Shown: positions 57,601-64,000 of the stretch, in pieces
Layout of the letters: every line of letters starts with the position of its first letter
How positions within the stretch are numbered: the stretch's first letter is position 1
From: Apoderus coryli
Taxonomy: Eukaryota; Arthropoda; Insecta; Coleoptera; Attelabidae
Reading direction: 5' to 3'
Length of the DNA stretch: 64,000 bases
NCBI GenBank assembly: GCA_911728435.2
Contig: OU452216.1
Location: 799,981-863,980, forward strand
Translations under genes and position numbers: made by a program
The notes under the pieces: generated by a model
What the model was told of the DNA's origin: nothing
The model's database searches: none
What the model saw: the letters and a program-made list of their open reading frames with translations, nothing else

Positions 57601-60600
57601 TTGTTGATGAAGTCGCCTGTCTACACAATGTGACATATAACTTTATAAGCGATGAGAGTGATATTTTTTTGGATCACTTAATTACTGTTTTAGGTGTTTT
57701 GAATGCACATTTAAGTTGCATATACCTATGATGTTTCTTTCTTTCTGTTTCGGTTTATTTGTATTGTTATTATTAAGATTAAGTAATTTTTTAAGATTGC
57801 TCTCTAAATGGATTTTCTGTTGAGCAATAAAGCAATTATTATTATTATTATTATTATAACCCCGTCTGGTGATCGGGTTGTTACTATCCTAACAAAGCAT
57901 TCCCGCTGCTCTCAGCCATTTAAGGGAGAGCAAACTAATCTTCAGAGGGCATAAAACTGACCACCCTTCGAACACATGCAACATGCTATAATCGTGATTC
58001 GAGAATAGATCCCAAGGGATTTATTTCCATTTATTTTATAAGCTAATTAAAAACCGGAGGTAACGCCCTACAACTCCTAGGTTGGGTTTTGTGTTTATGT
58101 TAAGTTAAAGGTGTTTAAATAAAATATAGTGGTTACACATACTTACATTATTCGCTATTGTTGGCATCTCCTTCTGAGAAACAGTCATCGTTTTGTTCTC
58201 ATCCAAAACAATGTCATCTGAGAATTGGCGGCAATTACTATCAATTGCTTTAAACTGAGATCCTTGAGAACAGCGATTATTTTGATCACCATCCATTTGA
58301 CTCATTACGTTTGGCATCTCTTCGACTACACTCATGTCCACATGGTGTTCAACTTCTTCTTTTTGTACCATATTTGAATCATTAATATCAGTTTGTGAAT
58401 TTTGAGTTGAGTTACAAGACATACATGTTTTCGAAGAATTCGAGCGCAATTTCGGTTTTAAAAATTTGCTCTTCATTAACTGGAATCCCTTTAAGCGATT
58501 AGCTTTTTCTGATGGGGATTTTTTGTGTACGCTTTGTAAAACGGACATCGTGTTTGATTCAACATTCAGTTTCACAAACTTATTTGGTATATCAATCGAA
58601 ATATTTTGGTTTTGTAATATGCGAACTTTACTGGACGAACCACTATCGTCACTAGTTTTAAGGAATCGTTTTTCATTTGCTTGTTTGTCTGAAAATTTTA
58701 AAATTATACAGTCACTAGTTCAGCAGAATTAAGGATCGAAAAAGGCTCAAAGGTGGTAGAATTTAGAGATAAATTCAATTGTTCTAGTAGGCGGTGAATT
58801 TAACATTTGTTAATGATTTGATTTGTATTTTCCAGTGGAATGATATAATTTTGAAATTTAAATGTATTACGTGAAAGGTAAGTGACAAAAAAAGCACAAA
58901 AATATTACTTTTACACTTAAATAAATATGAGGCACAATTCGTGCCTCGGAGATAATAGTTTATTTAGTAGCAAATAACAATAAAATTATTTTGAAATTGA
59001 AATGAAAGTCTGAATGCACAAATTGAATTTATTAAATTACACGTCAGGCCAGACATGTCTCGAGGACACACATACCCATCATCAGTGGTAAAATAATATT
59101 AAATTATAAATAATGCATTCTAAAGAACCCTTCATCAAATTGACTGATTTGCTTTCATCGACGCCTATGGTACATACATTTTTTGTATTTTTAACACCAA
59201 TTCAACTATTTAAAAGGCTAAATATCATTTTTACAGTCTAATTTGTTTACCCTTTTCCTACTATTTATGAACGCCTATGTAAACAAGTTTTTATATGCTG
59301 CATTTTGTAGGTTATCTTATATCAAAACTATAATATATAATTAGCCAATTTTCTCGTATGTTTGGGCAATATATATACAATGTGTCCACGGATAGAGTTT
59401 GGAAGAGGAAAAACTTTTTATTTGTAGATTTAGAAGAAAAAGTAATTCGCTATAAAAACGCCTGCTTGTGTCGAAACTACAATTTCGAATACCAAATTTA
59501 CGATTACTATACAGGGCATATCAAATATATATATAAAATATCATTTTTATGAATTTTTTTTTATTTTATTATTTTAATAGTAGCTATGAAATTAACCCCT
59601 TTCAGAAAAAGGTTTTTTAGTTTTTTTTTTCACAATTGGTGTAATAAATCACGGTTTTGAAAATATTCACATAAAATTAAAAAAAGAAAAAAAAATCAAA
59701 ATCAATAAAAATGATATTTTTGATATACCCCGTATAGTAATCGTGCCGAAACTATAATTTCGAATACCAAATTTACGATTACTATACAGGGTATATCAAA
59801 AATAACATTTTTAATGTTTAAGATTTTTTTGTTTTTTTTTAAATTTTATGAAAATATTTTCAAAACCGTGATTTATTACACCAATTGTGCAAAAAAAAAA
59901 CAATAAACCTTTTTCTGAAAGTGATTAATTTCATAGTTAGGTACTATTAAAATAATAAAATAAAAAAGAACAAAATCCATAAAAATTTTATTGTTGATAT
60001 ACCCTGTACAGTAATCGTAAATTTGGTATTTGAAATTGTAGTTTCGACACAAACAGACGTTTTTATAAAGAAAGACTTTTTTTCCTAAATCTACAAATAA
60101 AAAAGTTTTTCCTCTTTCAAACTCTATCAGTGGACACATTGTATATAAAACACGTATTTCCGGTGAAAAAATTGGTATATTTATTATGCAACGATCATGT
60201 AATGATGGTTATTAATGCACACATGCAGTGTGTGTCATTAAAAATTTTCAATTTTAGTTAATAATTTGGAAAAAAGTAATGCAGATTCCACGACGCCCCT
60301 GGATTCTCAGTATCAACTTTATAACAATCCAATTGGGCCCTGTTATGCAAAATGCTACCCACCCTCATTATATGAAAAAATGAGATAAGCGCGAATTCTG
60401 GTTAGTTATTTATTACTTCTTGAATATTCCGATTCGTAAAAATCCTGTCTATGATATGGAGAGCTAAAAACTGGTGCCACAAGCAGCGCATACCTAGTTA
60501 TACGCAACTACTACTCTTGCTAGAACACGAAAAGTGTCTTTACAAAAAGTACTCTTTGTTGCAGCGACCCTCCATTCGAGCTAATTAATGGCGATTATTA

Positions 60601-62319
60601 TTATTTAAGAAAACTTACCATTTGTATCATTTTCTGGCGCACAATCCTTATTCTGAATCTGAAAATACAATTTTGAAAACATAAATGACCAAAATTACGT
60701 AAAATATTACTATAGTCTATATTTTTGAGGTGCAAAGTAAGCCACCTCCGTTTCGTTGACCCACAACTCATCAGTCAACCCAACATTAACGAAGAGCTTA
60801 TACTAGCACGAGATACTATCTTGTTGTCAAATGTATTTAGTGCTTACACTCCCTCTGACCTAGACAGGTGCACTGATCTGACAATCATTTCATGTAACTC
60901 CCTATACAGGGTGTCCGTAAAATAACGGAACGGGCCATTATTTTCAAATAGGCACAATTTTAAAAGAAAAGCCGAGACACATCAGTTTTGATTTATGTTT
61001 TGCAATTTTGTAGGCTACGTATTTGATCCATCTAAGTCATGTTTGTTTCAAATTGCAACCTCTATTTTTAGGACACTTTTGAGTTACTGCAATCGTCTTG
61101 AGTCCAATGATGTGTCACAGGGGTAACATAAGAAAATTTTTGAGAACTGTCAATTTTCTAAATAAATTGCTGGACAAATGAAACGCACCGGACCGATTTT
61201 TGCCTTCATGTCAAAGACAAATCTTTGAATAACCAGAAGAGATAGAGCCATGCGTAGTTGGGGTATTAAAGACAAATGATTAGATTTTTTAATGTTATTG
61301 ACCGCTAAACTTACAAGCTGTAAAACAAAATACTCATTTTTTTTCGAAGTTAAAGGCTATCGAGATTTCGTAATTTTTTTGGTAAGTAGGTACCTATGTG
61401 ACATTTTAGTGTTTCGTTTATAGAACAAAAAACAATTTGAAGACATTTTTGATATCTCTTCAGTGTTGGGAGATATCGAGATTTCAATAAAACGGAATAT
61501 GGAATATTAGAAAGATGGCTCTCTGAGAAGGCAAAACAAGCCTAAGTTCGTTAGTGTCTTTTGTGAAATACAAACAATCTAAACACCAAAGCTCTATTAC
61601 TAGTTTGTCATACTGATTAAAACAAGAAAGATCGAAATCAGATCAATAACCCTCTGGTTCATAAGAAATTTTTTCCAATTTTGTTTTCTAATATTAAACT
61701 TTAATACCCACGTCTTCTCGAGAAGATATGCTCTGTCGATACTGTTTCAACTTCCTTTTGTCTCCTCAGTAGTAGTAATGTTTTTATGAAGCCATATGAA
61801 TCTTACCTCAACTATCTGCGGCATAACAAATTTTCCAAAACCGGACATACGTTCATTCTCTTTCCTTTTCTTGGCATCTGTCATCTGCATTTCTCTAATG
61901 ATTTTAAGTTCTTCTTTTTCCACCTCCTTTAATTCCTTATCCACGGCTTCAATTTCTTTTTGAACAAGGCAGTAGCGAGCCAAATTAATACAGCGATGAT
62001 AAACTAACTTCTCATTGATGTCCTTTGATTGCATTCGCTGGCGTTTCTTTACGCCAATTTTCGCTGTCAAGAACTCTTCTTCAAATTTCATAACCTTAAG
62101 CTCATTTTCTTTCAAATGGTAATCGTTGTAAAGCGGTGTTGAGGCGACAAGATCTGCCTTAATTTGATTATAGAAATTCGTATATTCTTCATCCATGTTG
62201 ATGTTCAATTCATTTATTGCATCAACATCTTTCAATACACATTTACGATATTCTTGTAGAGGATTCAGACTGCTTTCCATCTCATTTACCATATTCTGCA
62301 CACTGCAATAAACGTTCAT
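38395..62319 (-). CDS. Six-exon host gene, coiled-coil protein of unknown function
   Basis: Exons (minus strand, in order): 62319-61807, 60658-60619, 58688-58147, 52426-52163, 39515-39449, 38513-38395. Lengths 513, 40, 542, 264, 67 and 119 add to 1545 bases, 515 codons including the stop, in one frame. Every junction is GT-AG, mostly GTAAGT donors with pyrimidine-rich acceptors. Residues 1-171 are charged and probably coiled-coil (KEIEAVDKELKEVEKEELK). The rest is Ser/Asn/Gln-rich and looks disordered, with short aromatic-glycine patches: FGKF at the end of exon 1, FRFGFGFMDSLF in exon 4, and SFLSETFGD with a terminal SNFTFFH. I do not recognise the family. More 5' exons may lie beyond the start used: acceptor-like AG sites lie at 62304 and 62297. 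Introns of 0.9 to 12.6 kb are filled with transposons. Confidence 0.75.
38605..38695 (-). ncRNA. Decayed hammerhead of the retrozyme family, in intron 5
   Basis: Minus strand: CACCA, CTGATGA (plus 38665-38659), an altered stem II, GAAA (38642-38639), a two-pair stem III with a three-base loop, GTC (38632-38630), TGGTG. Core and stem I match the 8109 ribozyme; the stem II mismatches may disable it. Confidence 0.55.
39051..39145. repeat. Short hairpin repeat
   Basis: CGAATAGAGCTTATACTAGC (39051-39070) pairs with the complement at 39123-39145, with more pairing inside (ACATCTT-type arms) to a short loop. GAGCTTATACTAGCACGA recurs at 60795-60812, beside another decayed hammerhead, so it belongs to the same repeat family. 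Confidence 0.55.
39449..39515 (-). CDS. Exon 5 of the host gene
   Basis: 67 bases between TTTCAG and GTAAGT. Reads IETTNNGMMLDGAEANMVSP and ends in phase 1, matching exon 6. Confidence 0.7.
39612..41475 (-). mobile_element. CR1/L2-like non-LTR retrotransposon D, 5'-truncated
   Basis: Tail of (TAA)n at 39612-39639, a 3' UTR, then a long RT frame. The 5' end lies just past an in-frame stop near 41462. It sits in intron 4 in the same orientation as the host gene. Confidence 0.8.
40013..41446 (-). CDS. Reverse transcriptase of non-LTR element D
   Basis: About 477 codons, open to TGA-type stop at 40013, no native ATG at the start (first codon TTG). RT blocks: WKQANVIPIPKTKKPS, LRPISILPTLSKVIE, LLLLDYTKAFDRIDHG with catalytic Asp, STGVPQGSILGPILFSIY, and HLYADDTQLY with the Asp pair. 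The thumb region and a C-terminal RNGRIITPPMHSTTLFERSF block follow. The endonuclease is missing. RT itself is uninterrupted. The YADDTQ and GVPQGSILGP forms point to the CR1/L2/Jockey group. Confidence 0.85.
   Translation of the reverse strand: MSNGLFQKDNNNWVECWKQANVIPIPKTKKPSTLKDLRPISILPTLSKVIERVMCSQMKKYLDEHGLLPEVQSGFRRGHSCSTALLKILDDTLTAADQRRLTGLLLLDYTKAFDRIDHGLLLAIVGYLGFGDSAVSLLGTYLKDRSQVVVLGKAVSGSGILSTGVPQGSILGPILFSIYTSQLLKSLRHCSAHLYADDTQLYMSFLPADIDETKHQFDEDLGRLIGASRNHCLEINPGKSQLLLLGPPRARATYCEDFSLTVEGFALNCTSTVKDLGLMVDAELRFTEHVSVCIKKAFYNLKMIYSQRKLLTAPLKKLLCDSLVLSHFNFGDVVYGPCLSSIDKRRIQLMQNSCVRLITGLRGRDRGVSAKITELGWLTMNQRRHLHALACFNKIIFSKTPEYLFGKLRFGGAVHSIDTRNGRIITPPMHSTTLFERSFSYTIAKLYNALPDRVACLSGPSFKTAARIFIVNNNYCI
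41600..41900 (+). mobile_element. Solo, decayed unit of the retrozyme family
   Basis: Matches the 8190-8500 unit: TTTTGTTAAACAAGCCC, TAGATGTAGCCAAACACAT, ATACCACAT, TTTGTCAACTCCTGACCGAT. The hammerhead at 41790-41895 is damaged (CTGATGA reads CCATGA, stem II has mismatches, stem III no longer pairs) though GAAAC and GTC remain. Directly abuts the next element. Confidence 0.6.
41903..42113 (-). mobile_element. Hammerhead family-2 element, complete-site copy
   Basis: Reverse-complement relative of 51113-52050 and shows its uninterrupted form. Minus order: GTGACGTA, CCGCCCTCTCATTGGTAGC, CCTAGTATATAAGGTGGACGG, hammerhead, then AAGTGGTAAAACGTGTTTTAG. TATATAA before GGTGGACGG may be a TATA box of the unit. 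The hammerhead core (plus 41981-41975) reads ATGAGGA instead of CTGAGGA; stem II is partly mismatched; GAAACGCGCGTC is intact. Confidence 0.6.
42330..42385 (+). ncRNA. Mini-hammerhead-like motif
   Basis: CTGAAGA (42340-42346), stem II GACAAC/GTTGTC around CTAAT, GAAAC (42365-42369), cleavage triplet GTA ending at 42372. N7 of the core is free to be A. Stem III would be a single CG with no loop; stem I is weak. Similar motifs belong to Penelope-like elements, but no such ORF is nearby. Confidence 0.45.
42536..42886. repeat. Inverted repeat carrying a hammerhead-like core
   Basis: Arms of about 90 bases, 42536-42625 and 42795-42886 (TTTATCAAGTTTTCTTGGGT and complement). Next to the right arm is a hammerhead-like core: CTGATGA 42787-42793, stem II GTGCA/TGCAC, GAAAC 42810-42814, then GTT. 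The left arm keeps only the GAAAC half, so two partial units lie tail to tail. Confidence 0.6.
42900..44293. other. Intron sequence without recognised feature
   Basis: AT-rich; no coding remnant or RNA gene found. Confidence 0.4.
44296..44648 (+). repeat. Left terminal inverted repeat of the mariner
   Basis: Complement of 46030-46382 over about 353 bases, diverging only near the inner edge (one or two changes in ATTACGACTGAAAACA). Such long TIRs are unusual for mariners with classic ends near 30 bases. Confidence 0.9.
44865..45938 (+). CDS. IS630/Tc1/mariner transposase, DD41D
   Basis: ATG at 44865 gives 357 residues; a longer frame upstream lacks an ATG and lies beyond the first Met. N-terminal paired helix-turn-helix region (IVKLYFQNNSSARLTARLF, then TRQLAEASGVSRSSIIRILK at about 95-115) binds the TIRs. 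Catalytic core: D155 in CFSDECTF, D250 in QQDGAPPHY, D292 in SPDLSPLDFFLWG. Forty-one residues separate the last two, the DD41D spacing known from rosa/Visitor-type elements. It catalyses cut-and-paste transposition into TA. No stop or frameshift; all three Asp are present. Confidence 0.9.
   Translation: MIYSILERVEIVKLYFQNNSSARLTARLFNERHPDKNVNDVYVGKLVKKFVDTGSVCNVKHQPQKPIRNEAVEVAVLGHVEMDHSQSTRQLAEASGVSRSSIIRILKAYKFHPYKIKLVQELNEDDPDRRLQFCEAMSQRLIEDPQLLFNICFSDECTFYLNGAVNRHNCRYWDDSNPHLFREVHTQYPQKINVWCGILGNHIIGPLFIPGNLTGEVYLNMLEDTIDPLITQIIEDDQNHTADRLYFQQDGAPPHYVAPVRQFLDDRFPGRWIGRRGPIEWPARSPDLSPLDFFLWGHLKNKCFATKPESIEDLRQRITEECRNITPDMLQNVRNRFEQNLYYCMESNGSHFQHLLM
46030..46382 (+). repeat. Right terminal inverted repeat of the mariner
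   Basis: Mirror of 44296-44648; ends GGACCACCCTG before the TA duplication. Confidence 0.9.
46385..47284. other. Intron sequence
   Basis: An imperfect hairpin lies at about 46606-46652 (GAGGATC AATAA GATCCTC flanked by CACTCG/CGTGAG-type arms). Otherwise nothing recognised. Confidence 0.4.
47548..49415 (-). mobile_element. Non-LTR element E/K, inserted in G and itself split by F
   Basis: Minus-strand pieces 49415-49243 and 47957-47548. The first reads ILLLQKRIIRTM and CKDLRILTVISIYI; the second continues LECVFYVYSHI and LRYGSNLKLPMHRLSLSANS, then NNLPLRLKLINTASKFKTEV. Joined they give the usual C-terminus of one RT family. Tail of (TAA)n at about 47550-47566. Only the 3' end of the element was ever inserted. 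Confidence 0.7.
47958..49242 (-). mobile_element. CR1/L2-like non-LTR element F, innermost layer
   Basis: Tail (TAA)n at 47959-47977, 3' UTR, then RT from 48159 to 49242 where the copy is cut inside SKAFDL. RT blocks: KRGVPQGSILGPLLFSVY, HMYADDVQFY with the Asp pair, and RSSVHNVNIRH near the end. One frameshift near 48652 separates two frames (49190-48654 and 48650-48159), so it is no longer coding. The insertion point lies in an AT-rich TATAT site inside E/K. Confidence 0.75.
50471..51112. other. Intron sequence
   Basis: No feature supported. 50925-51080 is somewhat GC-richer than its surroundings. Confidence 0.4.
51198..51923 (-). mobile_element. PIF/Harbinger-type element (726 bp, internally deleted)
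   Basis: Flanked by TAA duplications (51195-51197, 51924-51926), the 3-bp site preferred by PIF/Harbinger. TIRs begin AGGTGGACTTCCCTCCG on the left and AGGTTGACTTCCCTCCG on the right. Subterminal regions are full of GCGATCGTCGC-like repeats. The empty site is seen at 42013-42023 (minus). It carries only a transposase N-terminal fragment, so it is non-autonomous. Confidence 0.8.
51420..51710 (-). pseudogene. Harbinger transposase N-terminal fragment
   Basis: A 96-codon frame reads HPMYITRREEGFFTKLIESH, DDRKFRTFLGLNPHQFNYVF and ends PITAEEKLH, matching the region just before the DDE domain of Harbinger/HARBI1-type transposases. The frame continues toward the element end without the catalytic domain. 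Remnant of the autonomous parent; not functional. Confidence 0.65.
51946..52000 (+). ncRNA. Hammerhead ribozyme, family 2
   Basis: Stem I ATTCTC/GAGAAT (51948-51953, 51991-51996); core CTGAGGA (51956-51962; the N7 position may be any base); stem II CTAAC/GTTAG; GAAA (51979-51982); CGCGCG (51983-51988); then TC, with cleavage after 51990. As in the retrozyme, stem III is a loopless self-complementary hexamer. All invariant residues are present, with two extra C between stem I and core. Confidence 0.65.
52163..52426 (-). CDS. Exon 4 of the host gene
   Basis: 264 bases between TTTTCAG and GTAAGTGG, phase 0 on both sides. Reads ESEIQLQPVDLNVKLQPTES and, near its end, FRFGFGFMDSLFQSRQ. Proline-rich middle (KPPETGNTQTPPPEDP). 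Confidence 0.75.
53295..53714 (-). pseudogene. Transposase N-terminal HTH remnant
   Basis: From ATG near 53712 the frame reads MPITNEEAFDLLAVISSASK, meets a stop after about 22 codons, then continues RYPQRRSYKNVFIRLANRL, RTSGSIPRPFQRRS and ILRYIQVNSHTRIREMVQAL, then VSHGIVHKILKDHK. This is the double-HTH start (DUF4817-like) of IS630/Tc1/mariner transposases. The DDE core is lost or unrecognisable. Confidence 0.6.
54236..54455. other. Insertion in the right arm of the long-inverted-repeat element
   Basis: About 220 bases absent from the left arm (where 53130 continues without a gap). No TIR, tail or clear target duplication; origin unknown. Confidence 0.5.
54623..54758. repeat. Local duplication plus inversion (three copies of one ~50-bp word)
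   Basis: CCGAAGAATATTGGTTTGTA and the following bases occur twice in direct orientation and a third time inverted, ending TTCTTCGG at 54758. The left arm has this word once (52912-52960). Typical of a replication template switch. Confidence 0.75.
54962..56335 (-). mobile_element. CR1/L2-like non-LTR retrotransposon H, 5'-truncated
   Basis: Tail (TAA)n at 54965-54983 directly beside the long-inverted-repeat element, long 3' UTR, RT frame 55291-56274. Intron 3, same strand as the host gene. Confidence 0.8.
55291..56274 (-). CDS. Reverse transcriptase fragment of element H
   Basis: 327 codons, start lost by truncation (stops upstream). Begins within the palm: RGVPQGSILGPLLFSLY, then CQLFADDSQIYL with the catalytic Asp pair, thumb, and C-terminal KLTPPIHRTGIFERSF. 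The first catalytic Asp block and endonuclease are missing, so it is inactive. Close in type to D and C. Confidence 0.8.
   Translation of the reverse strand: MIYKNKTSQVLNVQRGVPQGSILGPLLFSLYTSEFPNHLAICRCQLFADDSQIYLTCPSNLIADACARINMDLERLRIFSQDHSLILNPSKCAVMLFGRRKDVDSLRHLVNITINGSPVEVKTAARNLGLILDNGLRFEQHVATCTKKAVGCLKLLYSSRHLLSPKVKLLLCDSMVLSKFNHCDLVYGPCLTAGVSASIQKIQKYCLRFAYGIKRSRPISHKLKDAGWLDMKNRRYLHRCCFYHKIVKTQTPAYLYHKIQFRTDVHNLNLRHKGKLTPPIHRTGIFERSFTYDIANVYNDLPRCLLESSLYKFKVELRKELLNSSKF
56650..57857 (+). mobile_element. Non-LTR element I, 5'-truncated and decayed
   Basis: Starts near VNEGGQVDVIYTDFAKAFDT (frame at about 56670), then frames 56867-57160 (SSGVPQGSNLGPLLFLIFIN, LLFADDMKIF) and 57202-57633 (ERVQRKFLKYLCFKTDGSYP). 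Stops and shifts separate them. Ends with (ATT)n at 57837-57856. Family of element A (10338-12504). Intron 3, opposite to the host gene. Confidence 0.75.
58147..58688 (-). CDS. Exon 3 of the host gene
   Basis: 542 bases, acceptor TTTTCAG, donor GTAAGTATG. Completes the split GAC codon, reads KQANEKRFLKTSDDSGSSSK, basic middle (KGFQLMKSKFLKPKLRS), two CxxC-like cysteines (KTCMSCNS), acidic end, phase 0 exit at IANN. Confidence 0.75.
58689..59037. other. Intron 2 sequence
   Basis: Holds GAGGCACAATTCGTGCCTC (58930-58948), related to CTCGAGGCACGAATAG at 62872-62887. Nothing else seen. Confidence 0.4.
59038..59095 (-). ncRNA. Decayed hammerhead-like motif
   Basis: Minus strand: CCA, CTGATGA (59085-59079), poor stem II, GAGAC instead of GAAAC (59061-59057), GTC (59054-59052), TGG. 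The GAAA-to-GAGA change should abolish activity. Confidence 0.4.
59155..59375 (+). repeat. Solo copy of the 526-bp repeat family
   Basis: Shares CGACGCCTATGG, TTTTTAACACC, CTATTTATGAACGCCTATGT, GCTGCATTTTGTAGGTTATC and ATTAGCCAATTTTC with the tandem units at 63186-64000. Confidence 0.6.
59371..60147. repeat. Palindromic MITE (fold-back element)
   Basis: Arms of roughly 310 bases (59376-59690 and 59835-60143) are reverse complements, starting TACAATGTGTCCACGGATAG and ending with its complement. TA-rich ends fit a mariner-type target. The spacer holds two further inverted pieces of the arm (TACGATTACTATACAGGG and complement). No coding remains. Intron 2. Confidence 0.75.
60619..60658 (-). CDS. 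Exon 2 of the host gene (40-base microexon-like)
   Basis: Between TTTTCAG and GTAAGTTT. Reads IQNKDCAPENDTN plus one base, linking exon 1 (phase 0) and exon 3 (completes GAC). Confidence 0.7.
60738..60812 (-). ncRNA. Decayed hammerhead of the retrozyme family, intron 1
   Basis: Minus strand: CTGATGA (60774-60768), perfect stem II GTTG/CAAC around TGGGT, GAAAC (60754-60750), but the cleavage triplet is lost (GTG in place of GTC) and stem I no longer pairs. Adjacent GAGCTTATACTAGCACGA (60795-60812) links it to the hairpin at 39051. Confidence 0.5.
60813..61806. other. Intron 1 sequence
   Basis: One mariner-like end, TACAGGGTGTCCGTAAAATA, begins at 60904; no partner end or transposase found. 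Rest unremarkable. Confidence 0.4.
61807..62319 (-). CDS. Exon 1 (or first exon in this window) of the host gene
   Basis: Donor GAG|GTAAGA at 61807/61806. Frame open from ATG 62319: MNVYCSVQNMVNEMESSLNP onward, 171 codons, mostly charged alpha-helical sequence (QKEIEAVDKELKEVEKEELK). Acceptor-like TATTGCAG lies just after the first ATG (AG at 62304-62303), so the true start may be Met10 or lie in an upstream exon. Confidence 0.7.
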
Positions 62320-63180
62320 GTTAGATTTATGATGGAAATAACCGAAAATACTGATACTGCGATACAGTTCGGTACCGTGTGGGGTATACCCGGTGGTTAA
62401 GTTTTGAAAACGGAAACTTATGAAGCAGACAAAGAACCATAAAATAATATCAGTTTGTAATACAAACTATATTCGATAAATGCTTCATTACAAAGATACA
62501 CCTTTCTACGTAAAAAATATTATTTTACTTCTACCAGTGGAGTGCGTACGGCCACATCTTCGAGCAATTAATAAAATGGTACGCTACTGTTGTTTTTTTA
62601 AGTAAAAATTATTTCTGGAATCCTTATTCAATTTACTCCTCACTTTTCTTCGTTCGACACATCGTTTGCCAGTAAAATATTAAAATTCTTTAAGCAACTG
62701 CAATTCAAACAAATTTCAAACTGTCGTAGTATGTCATGAAAAAAAAAACTCTTACTGTCAGTGTTTTTCATTTTATTATGACAGTTAATTGAATTGTCTG
62801 GTAATTTAATTTATTTATTTATTCAAGGGCCAAGTCCATTATTACAATACGAAAATAAAACTAGCTGTTGCCCTCGAGGCACGAATAGCTCTCCATATTT
62901 AAGTGTAAAAGTAATAATTTTATGACCTTTTTGTCATTTATCTAAATTTTTGTTTTGTTTTAGACATCAGTTATTTTTTTTTTTTTGTATCGGGTTTTGT
63001 GCCTTTTTCTTCTCTTTGGAGGCACTATTTATACGCAGATATTTTATATTTCAGATCTAGGCCAAATTCTTGTACGCAAAATAATTGATTTTTTTTAGTT
63101 TTATTATAAAATTTATTTTGCCCCCTTTTCTACTATTTACGAACGCCTATGTAAACAAAATTGTTATGCTGCATGTTGTA
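62320..63180. other. Upstream flank of the host gene
   Basis: No clear promoter. 62810-62950 looks like a short non-LTR 3' end on the minus strand: an (ATTT)n tract at about 62812-62824 followed by unrelated sequence with CTCGAGGCACGAATAG. AT-rich otherwise. Confidence 0.35.
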
Positions 63181-63185
63181 GGTTA

Positions 63186-64000
63186 TCCGTTAAGTGGTTT
63201 TTGAGTTATCACGGATACAATTTTTTCCTGACCCTTTTATAGAATTTTCACGGACGCCTATGGAACATTAATTTTTGTCGTGTATTTTTAACACAAATTC
63301 ATCTAGTTAAATTTTTTACATTTTAATTTTTTTTTCATTTCACCCCTTTTTTTTACTATTTACGAACGCCTATGTAAATAAAAATTTTATGCTGCATTTT
63401 TTAGGTTATCTTATATGAAAGCTATATATAATTAGCCAATTTTTCTGGTATATTTGGGAAACATTTTTTTTTCGTTTTTGACTCTTTTTTTTAAGACTAT
63501 TTTCGAACGCATGTGTGAACTAATTCTTTTATGTAACCTTTTTTAGGTTATATTCTATCACACCTATAAAAAATTATTCAATATTTCGGATAAGTTTAAG
63601 AACTATAATTTTTTTAATTTTTGAACCCTCTTTTAAACCCCTTGCCTACGCTCAATGTTAATCACCACCTATAAATAGCTTGTAGTATTTTCGTACCAAA
63701 TGTGGTTAAAATCCGTTAAGTGGTTTTTGAGTTATCACGGATACAAATTTTTTCTGACCCTTTTATAGAATTTTCACGGACGCCTATGGAACATTAATTT
63801 TTGTCGTGTATTTTTAACACCAACTCAACTAGTTAAATATAAAAATTTTTACATTTTAATTTTTTTTATTTTACCCCTTTTTCTACTATTTACGAACGCC
63901 TATGTAAATAAAAATTTTATGCTGCATTTTTTAGGTTATCTTATATCAAAGCTATATATAATTAGCCAATTTTTCTGGTATATTTGGGAAACATTTTTTT
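63186..64000 (+). repeat. 526-bp tandem repeat, running off the window
   Basis: TCCGTTAAGTGG starts at 63186 and 63712; CACGGACGCCTATGG at 63249 and 63775: period 526. Each unit has CTATTTACGAACGCCTATGT and ATTAGCCAATTTTTCTGG; a shorter internal repeat of the same words also starts near 63131. One full and one partial unit are visible. Confidence 0.7.

Noticed and set aside
60904..60924. Mariner-type terminus TACAGGGTGTCCGTAAAATA
   Set aside because: No partner terminus or transposase within the window, so no element can be defined.

Overview
The window is a piece of a nuclear genome from an arthropod, almost certainly an insect. It is AT-rich, has spliced GT-AG genes, a distal-antenna-like pipsqueak-type protein, TATA plus TCAGT-type promoters, and dense eukaryotic transposons. 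No bacterial or viral gene organisation is seen. I cannot name the species.

Layout. 1-9400 is mostly non-coding repeat sequence. It holds one copy of a small multi-copy gene with a histone-type 3' end (4506-5078) and a tandem hammerhead-ribozyme element, a retrozyme-like unit of 333 bp (8063-8543). 10020-13290 holds two more copies of the histone-ended gene; one is split by a 5'-truncated non-LTR retrotransposon. 13790-14050 holds an inverted pair of hammerhead-like motifs. 16500-17940 is a single-exon host gene for a Psq-domain transcription factor. 19350-31617 is a composite: the 5' part of an I-type non-LTR element, about 32 copies of a 170-bp satellite, a 4.1-kb Ty3/gypsy-type LTR element without reverse transcriptase, and the RNase H end of an I-type non-LTR element. 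31760-38390 holds 5S rRNA fragments, decayed non-LTR pieces and unrecognised sequence.

38395-62319 is one six-exon host gene on the minus strand. Its 515 codons (stop included) join through five phase-compatible GT-AG introns. The introns carry most of the transposons: CR1/L2-like non-LTR copies, an intact DD41D mariner with 353-bp terminal inverted repeats, a three-level nest of non-LTR elements, a PIF/Harbinger element inside a hammerhead-bearing element, a long-inverted-repeat transposon and a palindromic MITE. 62820-64000 is repeats, including a 526-bp tandem unit running off the edge.

Two themes deserve most attention. (1) About a dozen hammerhead-ribozyme motifs of at least three families. 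Several have a stem III that is a short self-complementary stretch with no loop, so they could fold only as dimers. (2) A dispersed small gene family, not recognisable as histone, ending in a consensus histone-mRNA stem-loop with a purine-rich downstream element.
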